Positions 20,196 to 31,440 of a stretch of DNA of 64,000 nucleotides are shown piece after piece. Source of the stretch: Meandrina meandrites (lineage: Eukaryota; Cnidaria; Anthozoa; Scleractinia; Meandrinidae); the NCBI GenBank assembly GCA_963693305.1, contig OY855903.1, positions 23,193,255 to 23,257,254 of the forward strand, given 5' to 3'. The notes under the pieces are model-generated. The model saw nothing but the letters and a program-made list of their open reading frames with translations, had not been told where the DNA came from and did no database searches. Both the position numbers and the translations under genes were made by a program. Every line of letters begins with the position of its first letter. Within the stretch, counting starts at the first letter, position 1.

Positions 20196-20443
20196 TTTAT
20201 TTTTTTGTTAAACTCCATTATTTCTGTAGCAGAGGAGCATAGTAAGAGGTGCCTCGATAGGCTCTTCAATCTTTGTTCAAATACTTGTTTTCTTTTTTTT
20301 GTTTTCCACAACTTGTCGATTAAATAATGGATCCACAGTACATGTACATTGGAAGCGGTGTCAAATCGCTCCGAGTCGTTTCTGTGAATTAAATGCAAAA
20401 CACATTGTAAATTTAACAAACCGGTGCCACATGATACTATCAT
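20196..20443 (-). pseudogene. haspin-like C-terminal exon, copy D (open frame)
   Basis: One open frame reads MIVSCGTGLLNLQCVLHLIH, RNDSERF, VLWIHYLIDKLWKTKKRKQ and FEQRLKSLSRHLLLCSSATE before entering the AT-rich spacer. A two-residue insertion (HV) precedes VLWIHYL. It is one of the best preserved copies. No catalytic exon is adjacent, so it is probably not expressed as a kinase. Confidence 0.7.
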
Positions 20444-20819
20444 ACCCTTATATACAAGGAGTGTATAAGGTGTAATTATGCTGCTCTGAGGTGGCTGTAT
20501 TAATAAGGTGACTGTAAGGCAGGATTCTGCTGCTTTTACATCAATTCATTCATTGTTGTTAAAGTCTTTGACAATTTCCCAAGAAGACTCCATAATCTTT
20601 TGGTCTTTATCTCAAATTCTTTATCTCTGTTGGGATATTTTGTCTTTATCATTTGTCCGTGAAGAAGTGTACCCAATGTGTACGTATATATTGGAGTAAG
20701 GCTGAAATTGGTCCAAGTCATTCTAAATTTGTAAAACATTGAAATTATATAATTATAAATTATAATATAAATTGTATAAAAAATAAAATTTTTTTGAATT
20801 TTGTAGTTAAAAAACTCGT

Positions 20820-20990
20820 CCACTATCTCAGTTGCAGAAGAGCAAACTTTCACATGCCTCAGTAGGCTCTTTAATCTTGGTTTAAATTCTTCTTCTTCTT
20901 CTTGATATTTTTTTGTTTTGAGCAACTTGTCGATGAGATAATGTATCCACAATACATTGGATGTAGCATTAAATCGCTGCCAGTCATTTC
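20820..20990 (-). pseudogene. haspin-like C-terminal exon, copy E (partial)
   Basis: It reads WIHYLIDKLLKTKKYQEEEE, then FKPRLKSLLRHVKVCSSATE and IVDEFFNYKI. The 5' half is replaced: the sequence jumps near 20990 into a second copy of the NVLW region, as it also does near 19560. The Glu run is variable between copies (four to six Glu), following a gaa/ctt microsatellite. Confidence 0.65.
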
Positions 20991-23837
20991 ACTCCTTCAG
21001 CAACTTGTCGATGAGATAATGTATCCACAATACATTGGATGTAGCGTTAAATCGCTGCCAGTCATTTCTGTCAATTAAATGCAAAACAAATTGTTAATTT
21101 AACAAACCGGTGTCGCATCATGCTATCTTACCCTGAAATAGAAGAAGTGTGTATAGTGAAATCATGCTATACTGTTGTGGCTGCATTAATAAGGTGACCA
21201 TTAGGCAGGGTTCTACTGTTTTTATATCCATTTATTCATTGTTGTAAAAGTTTTTGACAATTTCCCAAGAAGACGATAATGGTCTGGCTTGGCTCCATAA
21301 TCTGTTGGTCTTTATCTCAAATTCTTTATCTCTGTTGGGATATTTCGTCTTTATCATTTGTCCCCGAAGAAGTGTAGCCAATATGTAATGAAGTAAGGCT
21401 GAAATTGCTCCAAGTCATTCTATTTTTGTAAAGCATATATATAAAATTATATAATTATAAATTATACTAAAAAAGTTCATTTTTTTTATTTTTTTGTTAA
21501 ATAACTCCTCCATTATTTAAGTAGCAGAGGAGAGCATACTTTGTTTTTCTTCTTGATATTTTTTTGTTTTCCACAACTTGTCGGTTACATAATGTGTCCA
21601 CAGTACATTGGAAGTGGTGTCAAATCGCCCCAGGCGGTACTGTCAATTAAATGCAAAACACATTGTAAATTTAACAAACTGGAGCTACATGATACCTTCA
21701 TACCCTTAAATAGAAGGAGTGTATAAAGTGAAATTATGCTATGCCAAGGTGGCTGTATTAATAAGGTGACTGTAAGGCAGGATTCTACTGTTTTTACATT
21801 CATTTATTCATTGTTGAAAAAGTCTTTGACGATTTCCCAAGAAGATGATAATGGTCTGGCTTGGCTCCATAATCTCTTGGTCTTTATCTCAAATTCTTTA
21901 TCTTTGTTGGGATATTTTGTCTTTATCATTTGTCCCCAAGGAAGTGTAGCCAATGTGTATTGAAGTAAGGCTGAAAGTGCTCCAAGTCAAACTATTTTTG
22001 TAAAGCGTATTTAAAATTATGAAGAAATATTTAACTATAGATTATATAAAAAAATTTAATTTTTTTTTAATTTTTGTGTTTTGATGTGCTTCAATAGGCT
22101 TTTCAATCTTTGTTGAAATCCTATTTTTTCTTCTTGATATCTTTTTGTTTTCCTCAACTTGTCAATTAAATAATGAATCCACAATACATTGTTTGTGGCG
22201 TACGTCAAATCGTCTCCAGTCATTTCTGTCAATTAAATGCAAAACACATTTTTAATTTAACAAACCGGTGTCACATCATACTATCATACCCTGAAATAGA
22301 AGGAGTGTATATAGTGAAATCATGCTATACTGAGGTGGCTGTATTAATTAGGTGACCATAAGGCAGGATTCTACTGGTTTTACATTCATTCACTCATTCA
22401 TTGTTGAAAAAGTCTTTGATGATTTCCCAAGGAGACTATAATGGTCTGGCTTGGCTCCATAATCTCTTGGTGTTTATCTCAAATTCTTTATCTCTGTTGG
22501 GATATTTTGTATAACTATAAATTATATAAAAAAAATTTTTTTTTTTAATTTTTGTGTTTGATGTACCTCAATAGGCGTTTCAATCTTTGTTGAAATCTTT
22601 GTTTTTCTTCTTGATATCTTTTTGTTTTCCTCAACTTGTTGATTAAATAATGAATCCACAATACATTGTTAGTGGTGTACGTCAAATCGCTTCCAGTCAT
22701 TTCTGTCAATTAAATGCAAAACACATTTTTAATTTAACAAACCGGTGTCACATCATACTATCATACCCTGAAATAGAAGGAGTGTATATAGTGAAATCAT
22801 GCTATACTGAGGTGGCTGTATTAATTAGGTGACCATAAGGCAGGATTCTACTGGTTTTACATTCATTCACTCATTCATTGTTGAAAAAGTCTTTGATGAT
22901 TTCCCAAGGAGACGATAATCGTCTGGCTTGGCTCCATAATCTCTTGGTCTTTATCTCAAATTCTTTATCTCTGTTGGGATATTTTGTATAACTATAAATT
23001 ATATAAAAAAATTTAATTTTTTTTTTTAATTTTTGTGTTTGATGTGCCTCAATAGGCGTTTCAATCTTTGTTGAAATCTTTGTTTTTCTTCTTGATATCT
23101 TTTTGTTTTCCTCAACTTGTTGATTAAATAATGAATCCACAATACATTGTTAGTGGTGTACGTCAAATCGCTTCCAGTCATTTCTGTCAATTAAATGCAA
23201 AACACATTTTTAATTTAACAAACCAGTGTCACATCATACTATCATACCCTGAAATAGAAGGAGTGTATATAGTGAAATCATGCTATACTCAGGTGGCTGT
23301 ATTAATAAGGTGACCATAAGGAAGGATTCTACTGGTTTTACATTCATTCACTCATTCATTGTTGAAAAAGTCTTTGATGATTTCCCAAGGAGACGATAAT
23401 GGTCTGGCTTGGCTCCATAATCTCTTGGTCTTTATCTCCAATTCTTTATCTCTGTTGGGATATTTCGTCTTTATCATTTGTCCCCGAAGAAGTGTAGCCA
23501 ATGTGTATTGGAGTAAGGCTGACATTTCTCCAAGTCATTCCATTTTTGTAAGGCATATATAAAATTTTATAATTATAAATTATAATATAAATTATATTAA
23601 AAAAGTTAAATTTTTTCAATTTTTTTGTTAAAAAACTCCTCTACTATTTGTGTAGCAGAGGAGCATAGTAAGAGGTGCCTCAATAGGCTCTTCAATCTTT
23701 GTTCAAATACTTGTTTTCTTCTTGATATATTTTTTTGTTTTCACAACTTGTCAATTAAATAATGTATCCACTGTACATTGGAAGTGGTGTCAAATCGCTC
23801 CCAGTCATTTCTGTCAATTAAATGCAAAACACATTGT

Positions 23838-24049
23838 CTTGATAACAGCAGACACGTAAAGATTTTAAGGAAAACGACCAATTTTTTAAGTTTATAAAAC
23901 AGGTTTCCACAGAGCTTCTGTCGTCTTCAGATGAATGATTTACAAAGCATGGAAAGTTGAATAATAAGTCGACGGAAATGCTAATCAAGACAAATAGTAA
24001 CAACAGAACGAAATATAATTATAAATTATAATAATTATAAATTATAATA
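23838..24049. other. unidentified insert between haspin copy J and LINE
   Basis: Haspin-array similarity stops at 23838 and about 160 bp of foreign sequence follow (including acagagcttctgtcgtcttc). The motif resembles terminal sequence of Penelope-like elements but no coding part is present. The array's AT-rich spacer resumes before the LINE tail. Confidence 0.35.
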
Positions 24050-25362
24050 TAAATTAATAATAATAATAATAATAAAATATTTATATAGCGCCAATATCCT
24101 AAAAGTTCAAAAGCGCTTTACAGTCAGAAGTATTAAAAACACTTGAAAAATATTACAAATTGTAAAATAGTTATAAAAATGCCTTAAGACTAATAAAATA
24201 AAAATAAAAAAATGTCGCTAAAAAGTTATAAAAATGCTTTTTTAAAAAGGAACGTTTTTAGTTTATGTTTAAAAAGGGACACTGAGGAGCTGTCCTTGAT
24301 GTCAGACGGAAGAGTGTTCCAGAGTGTAGGAGCTGCTACAGAGAAAGATCTTGCGCCATCTGTTTTCAAATTGAAGTGCGGAATGGAAAGAAGTTCTTTA
24401 GAAGATGAACGTAGCTGACGAGACGGAGTGTAAGGAGTGAGAAGATCGCGAACGTATGGAGGTGCCAGATCGTTTAGGGCCTTGTACGTGATGAGTAGAA
24501 TTTTAAAGATGATGCGATAGTTAACAGGAAGCCAGTGGAGATTAAACAAAATAGGTGTGATGTGTTCGTGTTTTCTAGATAGGGTGATGAGACGAGCAGC
24601 GGCATTCTGGATGTGCTGTAACTTTTTTAAAAGACAGTCTGGTAAGCCATAGAGTAGAGAATTACAGTTATCCAATTTTGAAGAAACAAACGCATGAACA
24701 AGTATTTCAGTGGTGGTCGATGACAGGTACTTCCTTATATTGCTGATATTACGGAGATGATAAAAAGATGATTTGCAAATACTTGCAATATGTTCATTAA
24801 AACGAAAATGATGGTCAAAAATGACACCGATGTTTCTTCCTTTCTGTGACGAGCAGATGGTTTCATTGACGACAGAGATTTCTTGAAGGGTTGGTCTCGG
24901 TAGATGTTTTGCGGAGATCACTAGAAGTTCAGTCTTATCCTTGTTAAGTTAAAGATGATTAATCAACATCCAGTGATCAATCTCATGTACACAGCGCTCG
25001 ATGTTGGACACAGCTAAATCCCTATCACTGGGTATAGTTGGCTGAAAGGACAGATAAAGTTGTGAATCGTCAGCATAAAAATGATAACTCATATTGTATT
25101 TTTTTAACAATGTCTGAAAGGGGTGAAGTGTAAAGGACGTACAAAATGGGTCCCAACACTGATCCTTGTGGAACACCACATTGAAGAGCATGATCCGAGG
25201 AAGCTGCACCATCAACAGAGACATACTGCATGCGATTGGACAGATAAGATTTAAACCATAGTAACGGCTTGCCAGTAACCCCAAAGTGCTGTTGTAGACA
25301 GAAAAGGAGAATATCATGGTCAACAGTATCAAAAGCAGCGGAGAGGTCCAAAAGTATCAAAA
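24050..25362 (-). mobile_element. 5'-truncated L2/CR1-like LINE in the haspin array
   Basis: The reverse transcriptase reads in order on the minus strand: [35 protein letters not shown], then in a shifted frame [17 protein letters not shown] (catalytic YADD), and the thumb and C-terminus (LNKDKTELL; FVSSKLDNCNSLLYGLPDC; RSFSVAAPTLWNTLPSDIKD). It is broken by a frameshift near 25075 and a TAA near 24947. The 3' end has ctttgaacttttaggatattgg-like sequence, tatttatatagcgcc on the plus strand and a (TAA)n-type tail at 24050. 5' truncation at about 25362 leads directly back into haspin-array sequence. The endonuclease part is missing. Confidence 0.88.
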
Positions 25363-25552
25363 ATTAAAAAACTTTTGAATTTTGTAGTTAAAAAACTCGT
25401 CCACTATTTCAGTTTCAGAAGAGCACAACTTTCACATGCCTCAGTAGGCTCTTTAATCTTTGTTTAAATTCTTCTTCTTCTTCTTCTTGATATTTTTTTG
25501 CTTTGAGCAACTTGTCGATGAGATAATGTATCCACAATACATTGGATGTAGC
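25363..25552 (-). pseudogene. haspin-like C-terminal exon, copy K (3' half)
   Basis: It is continuous in type with copies C and E: spacer, then the CSSATEI-like end, FKQRLKSLLRH-like segment with a Glu microsatellite, and NVLWIHYLIDKL. Similarity stops abruptly at 25552 where a tRNA-like sequence begins. It marks the upstream boundary of the main array. Confidence 0.7.
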
Positions 25553-25625
25553 TTCGTAGCTCAGTTGGTTGCACCAATATCGCGCAGGTCATATTCAAAT
25601 CCCGTTGCAACCTTCAAATTTTTCT
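25547..25625 (+). repeat. tRNA-derived SINE head
   Basis: agcttcgtagctcagttggt resembles a tRNA 5' part with box A, and ggtcatattcaaatcccgtt resembles a diverged box B (GGTTCGAATCC). Spacing is tRNA-like but the anticodon arm is degenerate. The following caaccttcaaatttttctagg is typical of SINE bodies known in invertebrates. It is not a functional tRNA gene. Confidence 0.55.
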
Positions 25626-25639
25626 AGGCTAAACAATTT

Positions 25640-26330
25640 AATTGCTTAAAATGTTTTGATATTGATATTTTTCCGGAACTACCACTACTGCGGGATTATG
25701 AGTGATATGCCAGAAATGTAAAAATTCGCTGTGGAGATAAGATGTCCGAACGTCTCAAAAATCGGGCTTCTTTAACAAATTTCAATACAGTTAGCAAACA
25801 AAACACTGGTAAGTGATTTTTATTTAAGTTTTAGGACACTAAATTAGAAAACAAATGTGTTGTTTACAAATGTAGAGGAGTTGAGTCACCAAAAACAAAT
25901 CCTCTAGTTGCATGGAGGAGGATTTAGACAAGGCACGTCTGACAGGTTTACCATCCTGGAAGGAGACCACGCTCGTCCCCAACAGTGTCTGTTAGTCGAA
26001 AATTATTACAAATAAATCCCTGAAATGCAATTTCTCTGCCAAATGTTGTTTGCGGATTAATTAAACAAATTGATTCAGTGCAGAAAACCAAGTTGAGCTG
26101 CAAGATGGTGTCCCGTTGGCAGAAAAATTGCAATTCTCAAGCCTCTTGCATCGTTTCTCTTTTTAGAGTCTGTAGAGATTTGGAAAGAAAGTTGTCTATA
26201 AAAAAATGAGCAGATGCCCACGACCAGCGATGTTAACACAATGGCTGCTGGGCCTAAATGTGTTTAGATTTTTTGGCAAAATGTTTAGCTACATGTCCTA
26301 CATATAAGTTCAATGAAATATACGACACTT
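25640..26330. other. unrecognised stretch
   Basis: No frame, RNA gene or repeat signature that I can name is present. Confidence 0.4.
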
Positions 26331-26332
26331 TT

Positions 26333-26836
26333 TAGTTTAATTCAGTGTGAGAATGAATTTGAATATTTAGGTTAATGTACTGACAGAGCTTAAACAATAG
26401 GTGTTACAAGGAATAGCATGAATAACTTAAATAAAATACATCGATTGACACCAAGAATATGTACAGAGAAACAAACTAAAAAGATAGGAAAAAACTGACG
26501 TGATGAAGTTGTTGGTTTAAAGCGACTGAGTACTCGTGTTTACAAAATCATTCACCATTCTGGACTCCACCACCACCAAATTCCAAATTAAAATCAAGGA
26601 AGCTTTACATATCAACTGGAACAAGCCCGCTCTAAACCAACAACTACTTCATTGCGTCAATTTGTCGCTTTGGTTTTAGTTTGTTTCTTTGCATGTGTCC
26701 TTGTGGTGTCAATAAATTTTATTTAATTTATTCATGCTATTTCTAATACACCTATCGTTCAAAACTTGTATTTACCTATTGTTTAAATCTTGCATATAAA
26801 TTAAATATTGAAAGTCACTTTCACACTGACTGAACC
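26333..26836 (+). mobile_element. Penelope-like remnant with long inverted terminal arms
   Basis: The central 100 bp (26527-26625) and the start of the right arm read FQIKIKEALHINWNKPALNQ, the C-terminal tail after the GIY-YIG domain of Penelope-like elements. Left (about 26333-26526) and right (about 26626-26836) sequences are inverted copies of each other (for example aatagcatgaataa and its complement), with an extra 22 bp in the right arm. Penelope-like elements are known to carry terminal repeats in inverted or direct orientation, so this is a short 5'-truncated copy of that type. Confidence 0.6.
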
Positions 26837-27122
26837 TTTTTTGCTGTGGGTGCAGATATGCGAGATTTCTAAGGGTAGATAAACTTGTAGACCTTGGTTG
26901 GTGCTTCTGAGAGTTTAATGAAACCAGCTGTTTCAGATATTATAAATCACTTATGTACAATAATCTGGCCCCATCTTCCACCCAGAGCAAGGGACAAAGC
27001 TGTGTATACAATAATACAAAACCATGCAAAATACTGTAGCTTTACAAGTCACATTACATTTCTCTTCCCAGCAAAGCATTTGGTCCCTGGTACGTATTCA
27101 TGCCCTCCTGCCTGTGGGCTCT

Positions 27123-28014
27123 TTATATGTGGTCCTGGGTAGATGACGCACTTTCGTAAATCTTCCCACAGCAGTTCAATTTCACCAAATTGCCTTCGTA
27201 AACTTTCTTTAAAAGTCCACCCCAAGTATACTCTTTTAAATTTTTCTGTTGAAAACCATGTTTCTTTCCTCGGTTAACTCCCCGTCTTTCTGGTGGTAAT
27301 ATCAGTGCCTCTCCGTTGGTGAACAAAGTCGATTGACGCAAGTTCACATGGTGCAGAACTGTAAATGTTTCCATTGGTGCTGTTGATTCAACGTGTGGTC
27401 TTCTTTGCTTTAGACAACTGCATGCACGTGTGACATAATGTTCAATGTCTCTTTTCATGTGTGGCCAAAAGAATTGGCCCTTAGCTAGTGGAGCACTCTT
27501 TCTACTCCCAGATGTCTCATTTCTTCATGTAATTCCCTCAACACTGTCCTATGAAAGTAATTTTTGGGAAGAAGAAGTTGCAGATTTGTGCCACTTCTGG
27601 TACAGAGGATTCCATCTTCCCCAATGTCTAGTTTCCATTCACGCAAGAGAGATCTAGTGTCGGGTGGTGCTTTCATCTGGTCTTGAAGTGTTGGCAGCTG
27701 GTTACTTTGCTTACATTGCTTACATTGCATCACTTTCCCAATGGTACAGTCTTCCCTCTGTGCCTGGTGGAGTTCCTTGGGCATAATAGGTTGCACCCGC
27801 AATGTAGCCTTATCATCCATAGTGTGCTTCATCCCCTTTGGTCTACTGGATAATACTGTAGGCCAAATTGCTTCTACTTTGAGTTGAGCATTAATATTCA
27901 TGGCGTCCACTGTAGCGTTGAGGCTCACCCTCTTCCTTGTATTCCCTAATATATTGCTCAATGGGCATCCTGGACAAGGCATCTGCATGTTTGTTCACAT
28001 GCAGTTCCTGGTTC
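27123..28014 (-). pseudogene. Gypsy-type pol fragment (RNase H end and integrase zinc-binding part)
   Basis: On the minus strand: NKHADALSRMPIEQY (the end of Gypsy RNase H), a linker, then REWKLDIGEDGILCTR and LRELHEEMRHLGVERVLH, then MKRDIEHYVTRACSCLKQRR, giving the H-H-C-C zinc-binding N-terminus of a Gypsy integrase. The HxDALSR and H..LGH..R patterns are strong. The catalytic core is not readable after 27400. The fragment is frameshifted near 27470 and its upstream end abuts haspin copy L at about 28014. Confidence 0.8.
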
Positions 28015-28242
28015 AATAACGTCTTTGAAAATTTCCGTCGTAGGTGAACATTGTCTGGAGTGTCTGAGAAACCTCTTGAGCTTGTCATTTGTCGCTTGTT
28101 TTTCCTTTGCTATTTTCTGCACAAGGTAATGTAACCATAGAACGTTCAATTTCGTAGGAAAGGTCTCCCAGTTGTCTCTGTCAATTAAATACAAATATAA
28201 CTTATATATTAACAAATCAGTGCGACATGATGCAATCATGCC
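28015..28242 (-). pseudogene. haspin-like C-terminal exon, copy L (diverged subfamily)
   Basis: Open frame: MIASCRTDLLIYKLYLYLID, RDNWETFPTKLNVLWLHYLV, QKIAKEKQATNDKLKRFLRH, then CSPTTEIFKDVI. It matches haspin tail spacing more closely than the main array copies (NVLWLHYL conserved). It belongs with copies M and N rather than with the array. The Gypsy fragment joins at its 3' end. Confidence 0.7.
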
Positions 28243-28430
28243 CTTTCATAAGTAAGTAAGTCAGTCAGTACTTTATTTAATGTGGGTAGCAATAAAATAT
28301 TATAAAAATACTAACAAACTAGTGCCCCTCTAAAAATTATTTACAATACAGATGTTAAAACTATGGCTCAACTGTGAGATAATATAACAAATAATAAGAG
28401 ATACTAGATAAAATCAATTAAGAGGAAGTT
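28243..28430 (-). mobile_element. LINE 3' tail with (TAAG)n end, attached to copy L
   Basis: The sequence from cataagtaagtaag through tttaatgtgggtagcaataa to about 28430 recurs beside copies M (30010) and N (33110). The longer copies include a reverse-transcriptase C-terminus, so this is the same LINE insertion truncated earlier. Confidence 0.7.
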
Positions 28431-29157
28431 TCCAGAAAAATTCAACAAGGTGCAGCAAGGCTAAAAAAAAAAGTCCGCTCATCTTCTGCATATAGGCAGC
28501 CCTAAGTAAAACTAAAAACGTCATGTTGTTTTTTCCTTCAAATATTTTTAATTTTCTGAGAAAAACGAAATTTTCGATTTCACGTCTAGACGCGATTCAG
28601 AGGGTCCAAATCGGGCTGAAAATCGACCATTTTTATTCGATTCGTATCTCAAAACGATCAAGCGCAGAAAAAAAATAAATACAACCGGTTTATTGCATGA
28701 CTCTTCCTTGTCCAAAGAAGAATAGTTTCAAGAGTTTTGGTTTAATCTAATTATTTAACAGTAAACAAAACCAGACTATTCTCACGCGCCATGAAAGTCG
28801 GTCGGTCAAAAGAATTGTCATTTTCACCACGTGCCATATCTCGGATATCCTTGAGATATAGGTATTTATATTGTAGAAGGATGATACTTTCAAAATATGT
28901 AAAGTTTGGTTTGGGCCAATGATTAAGCACTTGTCAAAAAATTATTCAAAATCGTACAAAAACGGCACAAAATCACGCCAGCCTTCGAATGCATGGCCAA
29001 AAGTATTACCACCATATTTGTTCTTTAAATCGATTTAATCGCAATACAAGCAATATTTAGGCATAAATCAAAATAAATATGTTCACCTTTGCTCGATTAT
29101 GATGTCCTGACCGCTGCAATACGTTTCTTTCCCGTCATTTCTTCAATGGCTTCCCGT
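28431..29157. other. unrecognised AT-rich stretch
   Basis: No gene or known repeat is recognised between the LINE tail and the LINE ORF1 fragment. Confidence 0.4.
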
Positions 29158-29700
29158 TCAGTTCGCGTCTAGCTTTTTTGTTGCTGCAGCCAGCTCTTTT
29201 TCTGTCGATGCTCGCTCTTTGGTTGCTTTAGCCAGCGCTTCTTTTAGGGTCGCCAATTCCAACTGCTGTTTCTGCATCGTCGCTTTAAGTTCCAGAGCAT
29301 CGTTACTGATTTTCTTGTTTTCGAGCAGGATGTTGTTTACTGTGATTTGAATGTCAACAAGCATTTCTCTGAGTTCGCGGCGGCTCGGTTCTTCTGAAAT
29401 CTCTGTTGGTTCTTTCGGCGGCGCACCTTCGCCTTCTTCAACAGTCGCCGCCATATTGGCCCGTTTCGATTCTATCAATTCCTCATCCGTTGATCCTCGG
29501 TCTCCTCTCTTATTTTTCTTACTCTTTCCTGACATTAGGAAGGCACCATTTCTATACTTTGCCCACCAGGATAAGTGATTATTAACCCTAAAAAGGAAGA
29601 AAACCTTGGGGACGTGGACCCCTCTCAAAAATCGTGCCACCGCACGCCAAGGCCGCGCATGCTCCTCCAGTAATAATAAGTAATAATACATACGACCTGA
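29158..29700 (-). pseudogene. 5' end of a LINE: ORF1 coiled-coil fragment
   Basis: From Met at 29535: MSGKSKKNKRGDRGSTDEEL, an acidic Pro-rich linker, then REMLVDIQITVNNILLENKK and LELKATMQKQQLELATLKEA, a heptad-rich coiled coil ending at 29158. This is the usual beginning of ORF1 of Tx1/L1-type elements in invertebrates. Upstream sequence (29580-29690) with a GC-rich block would be the 5' untranslated region. The rest of ORF1 and ORF2 are absent here. Confidence 0.6.
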
Positions 29701-29786
29701 AATACTACTGGACTTTAATCTGTATGTAACACAAGGCTGCCTGAGTCCCAATATATATGTTTGTGTTTTAGAAGAGCATCACCCCC

Positions 29787-30009
29787 CTAGGGCCCATGCT
29801 TCCCAAAAATATCTGTCCCAGACGGACATTTCATTGCATGCCTTGTCAATTGTTTCAGTTTGTCACTCTGTATGTTTTTTTTTCTTGTAATCTTGTCAAC
29901 AAGGTAATGTGCCCAAAAAACATTGGTTTTGGCATTGAAGGTCTGCCGATCGTTTCTCTCAATGAAATACAAATAAAATTTAAAATTAACAAATGAGTGC
30001 GACGTGACG
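29787..30009 (-). pseudogene. haspin-like C-terminal exon, copy M
   Basis: It reads FYLYFIERNDRQTFNAKTNV, FWAHYLVDKITRKKNIQSDK, LKQLTRHAMKCPSGTDIFGK. NVFWAHYLVDK corresponds to haspin NVLWLHYLxDK. Relative to copy L one base is missing upstream (around 29985), shifting the 5' part out of frame. The C-terminus is intact to a stop at 29787. Confidence 0.7.
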
Positions 30010-31440
30010 CAATCGTACCCTTACATAAGTAAGTAAGTATATAAGTTGCGACTTTTTAAATGTGGGTAGCAATAAAATAGTATAAAAATACTAACAAACC
30101 AGTGGCCCTCTAAAATTATTTAGAATACAGATTTTAAAACTATGGCTAAACTGTGAGATAATATAACGAATAAAAATACAAGAGATGCGAGATAAAATCA
30201 GTTAAGAAGTGTAAAAGTGTATCTAAATTACAGAATAAAATTATTTAAAAGCTGCTGTTCTATAAAAAAGTTTCTTTCAAAGAGAGTTCCGCATTGATAG
30301 CGGTTAGGTGTTCCAGGCTTGACCGGCAGTCAAAGTAAATGTTCGTCCTCCTTCGGTTTTACTTTTGATAACAGGGCGAAAGTTGGCTAGCGTATTTACC
30401 CGAGTATAAGTCGATCCTGTGTATAAGTCGACCCCCTATTTTTGAGGCCATAAACTAATAAAGATTTTTCGTTTCTGGGTAAGAATCTTCCTTGAAAACT
30501 AACCTTGTGTTTCTTAGAATTTCCTTTCAGGTAGAGGTACTTTAAATGAAAAAATCACAGCAAGTTTCAATGTGAAGTTTATTATCGTGCTAACGTGAGC
30601 GTTTTTGCAAAACATGTTTTTCTGGCATTTTGTCCATAATTTTTGAAACAGGCTTCAACAATCAAATGCACTAATTTCAAACGAACCTTTGTAATTGTGG
30701 AGAGATAGAAGCGGCTTTAGAAGACAAGCAAAACACCAAGTTGCACCAAAAACCTTTGAAAACGACTCGATAAACAACGTGCCAAGCTTGCTTGGGGTAC
30801 TTGGTAACCAAGCTACAAAATTGGTGAGGTACTGGTAACTGATAACTGCACATGTTTGTATCATGCCAGGTTACTAAGTAGCGAAGTTGGAAGCGAGAAA
30901 GATCGTGCACAAAGATGTTTTTCTCGAGTGGATTTTACAGTTTTATGAGTGGAAAATGTCAGCCCTTTATTCAAACCTTGTGCCAGTGACTCTCTACAAC
31001 ATTCAGGTTTCTATTCCACAATTCTTACACAAAATCTGCTTTAAAATGATTTACAAAACCGGCACCATCAATTTGCAGAGTTTGTTTTCCGCCGTGAGTT
31101 TTGTTTGCCGTAGTGTGAGTTTAAGGAATTTCGACTTGAACTGTCAATTAAATGCCAGCGATAGCAAAGCGAAAGGACATATTAACCTGTACTGTTGTTT
31201 ATATGATATTTGATGACATATAAAAGCAATTGTTATGCTAATTGTGCAGAATTTATTTAACTGGCGCTTGGGTCGAAAATTTTAACCCATGTATAAGTCG
31301 AGGACGATTTTTTTGACCGATTTTTAGGTAAAAAAAGGTCGACTTATACACGGGTAAATACGGTATCTAGTCTGCCGTGAATGAGTGTCACAGGTAACTT
31401 AAGAGGCAGTCTCTCTAATTTTCGGCCTCAGTTGGACCCG
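30010..31440 (-). mobile_element. LINE 3' fragment beside copy M, interrupted by a TIR element
   Basis: Minus-strand reading gives the end of a LINE reverse transcriptase (KTEGGRTFTLTAGQAWNT, then PLSMRNSLKET-like text with frameshifts) and a tail ending in repeated taag. It is homologous to 33110-33460. The upstream LINE part resumes after 31366 (GRLDTLANFRPVIKSK reads across the insertion). Confidence 0.65.
30395..31363. mobile_element. TIR DNA transposon without coding capacity
   Basis: The left end reads tatttacccgagtataagtcg and the right end, inverted, reads tatttacccgtgtataagtcg. Each is followed by a further gtcgacc block. A ta dinucleotide adjoins both sides, consistent with a TA target, but the left terminus may have lost a few bases. 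The internal 900 bp hold no transposase that I can recognise, so it is non-autonomous or decayed. Confidence 0.7.

Larger units (their letters stand above)
19224..23840 (-). repeat. array of haspin-like C-terminal exon units
   Basis: At least eight full or partial units lie head to tail, all coding on the minus strand: about 19380-19740, 19741-19860 (5' half only), 20196-20443, 20820-21150 (two overlapping partial copies), 21500-21760, 22070-22320, 22550-22800, 23030-23290 and 23630-23835. Each unit holds the exon (MIVSCGTSLLNLQCVLHLI, then NVLWIHYLIDKLLK, then CSSATEI-like end), a 41-codon second frame (MIKTKYPNRDKEFEIKTKRL), and an AT-rich spacer. Between 22.1 and 23.5 kb the unit length is regular, about 478 bp (equivalent points at 22173, 22650 and 23131). 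Some units keep the frame; those near 22-23 kb do not. Chimeric and partial units suggest unequal crossing-over. Confidence 0.85.

Noticed and set aside
22173..23313. Three near-identical 60-codon plus-strand frames (MNPQYIVSGVRQ...) as a small gene family
   Set aside because: They are the antisense of the haspin-like exon in the 478-bp tandem units; their similarity reflects the repeat, not plus-strand coding.
22070..23570. A CRISPR-like or satellite array of unknown type
   Set aside because: Units are about 478 bp without short identical repeats and unique spacers, and they contain a recognisable exon.
25547..25625. A tRNA gene on the plus strand
   Set aside because: The anticodon arm is degenerate and box B is mutated; it fits a SINE head.
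30887..31213. 108-codon plus-strand frame as a transposase in the TIR element
   Set aside because: No DDE, HTH or zinc motif is visible and its composition looks random.
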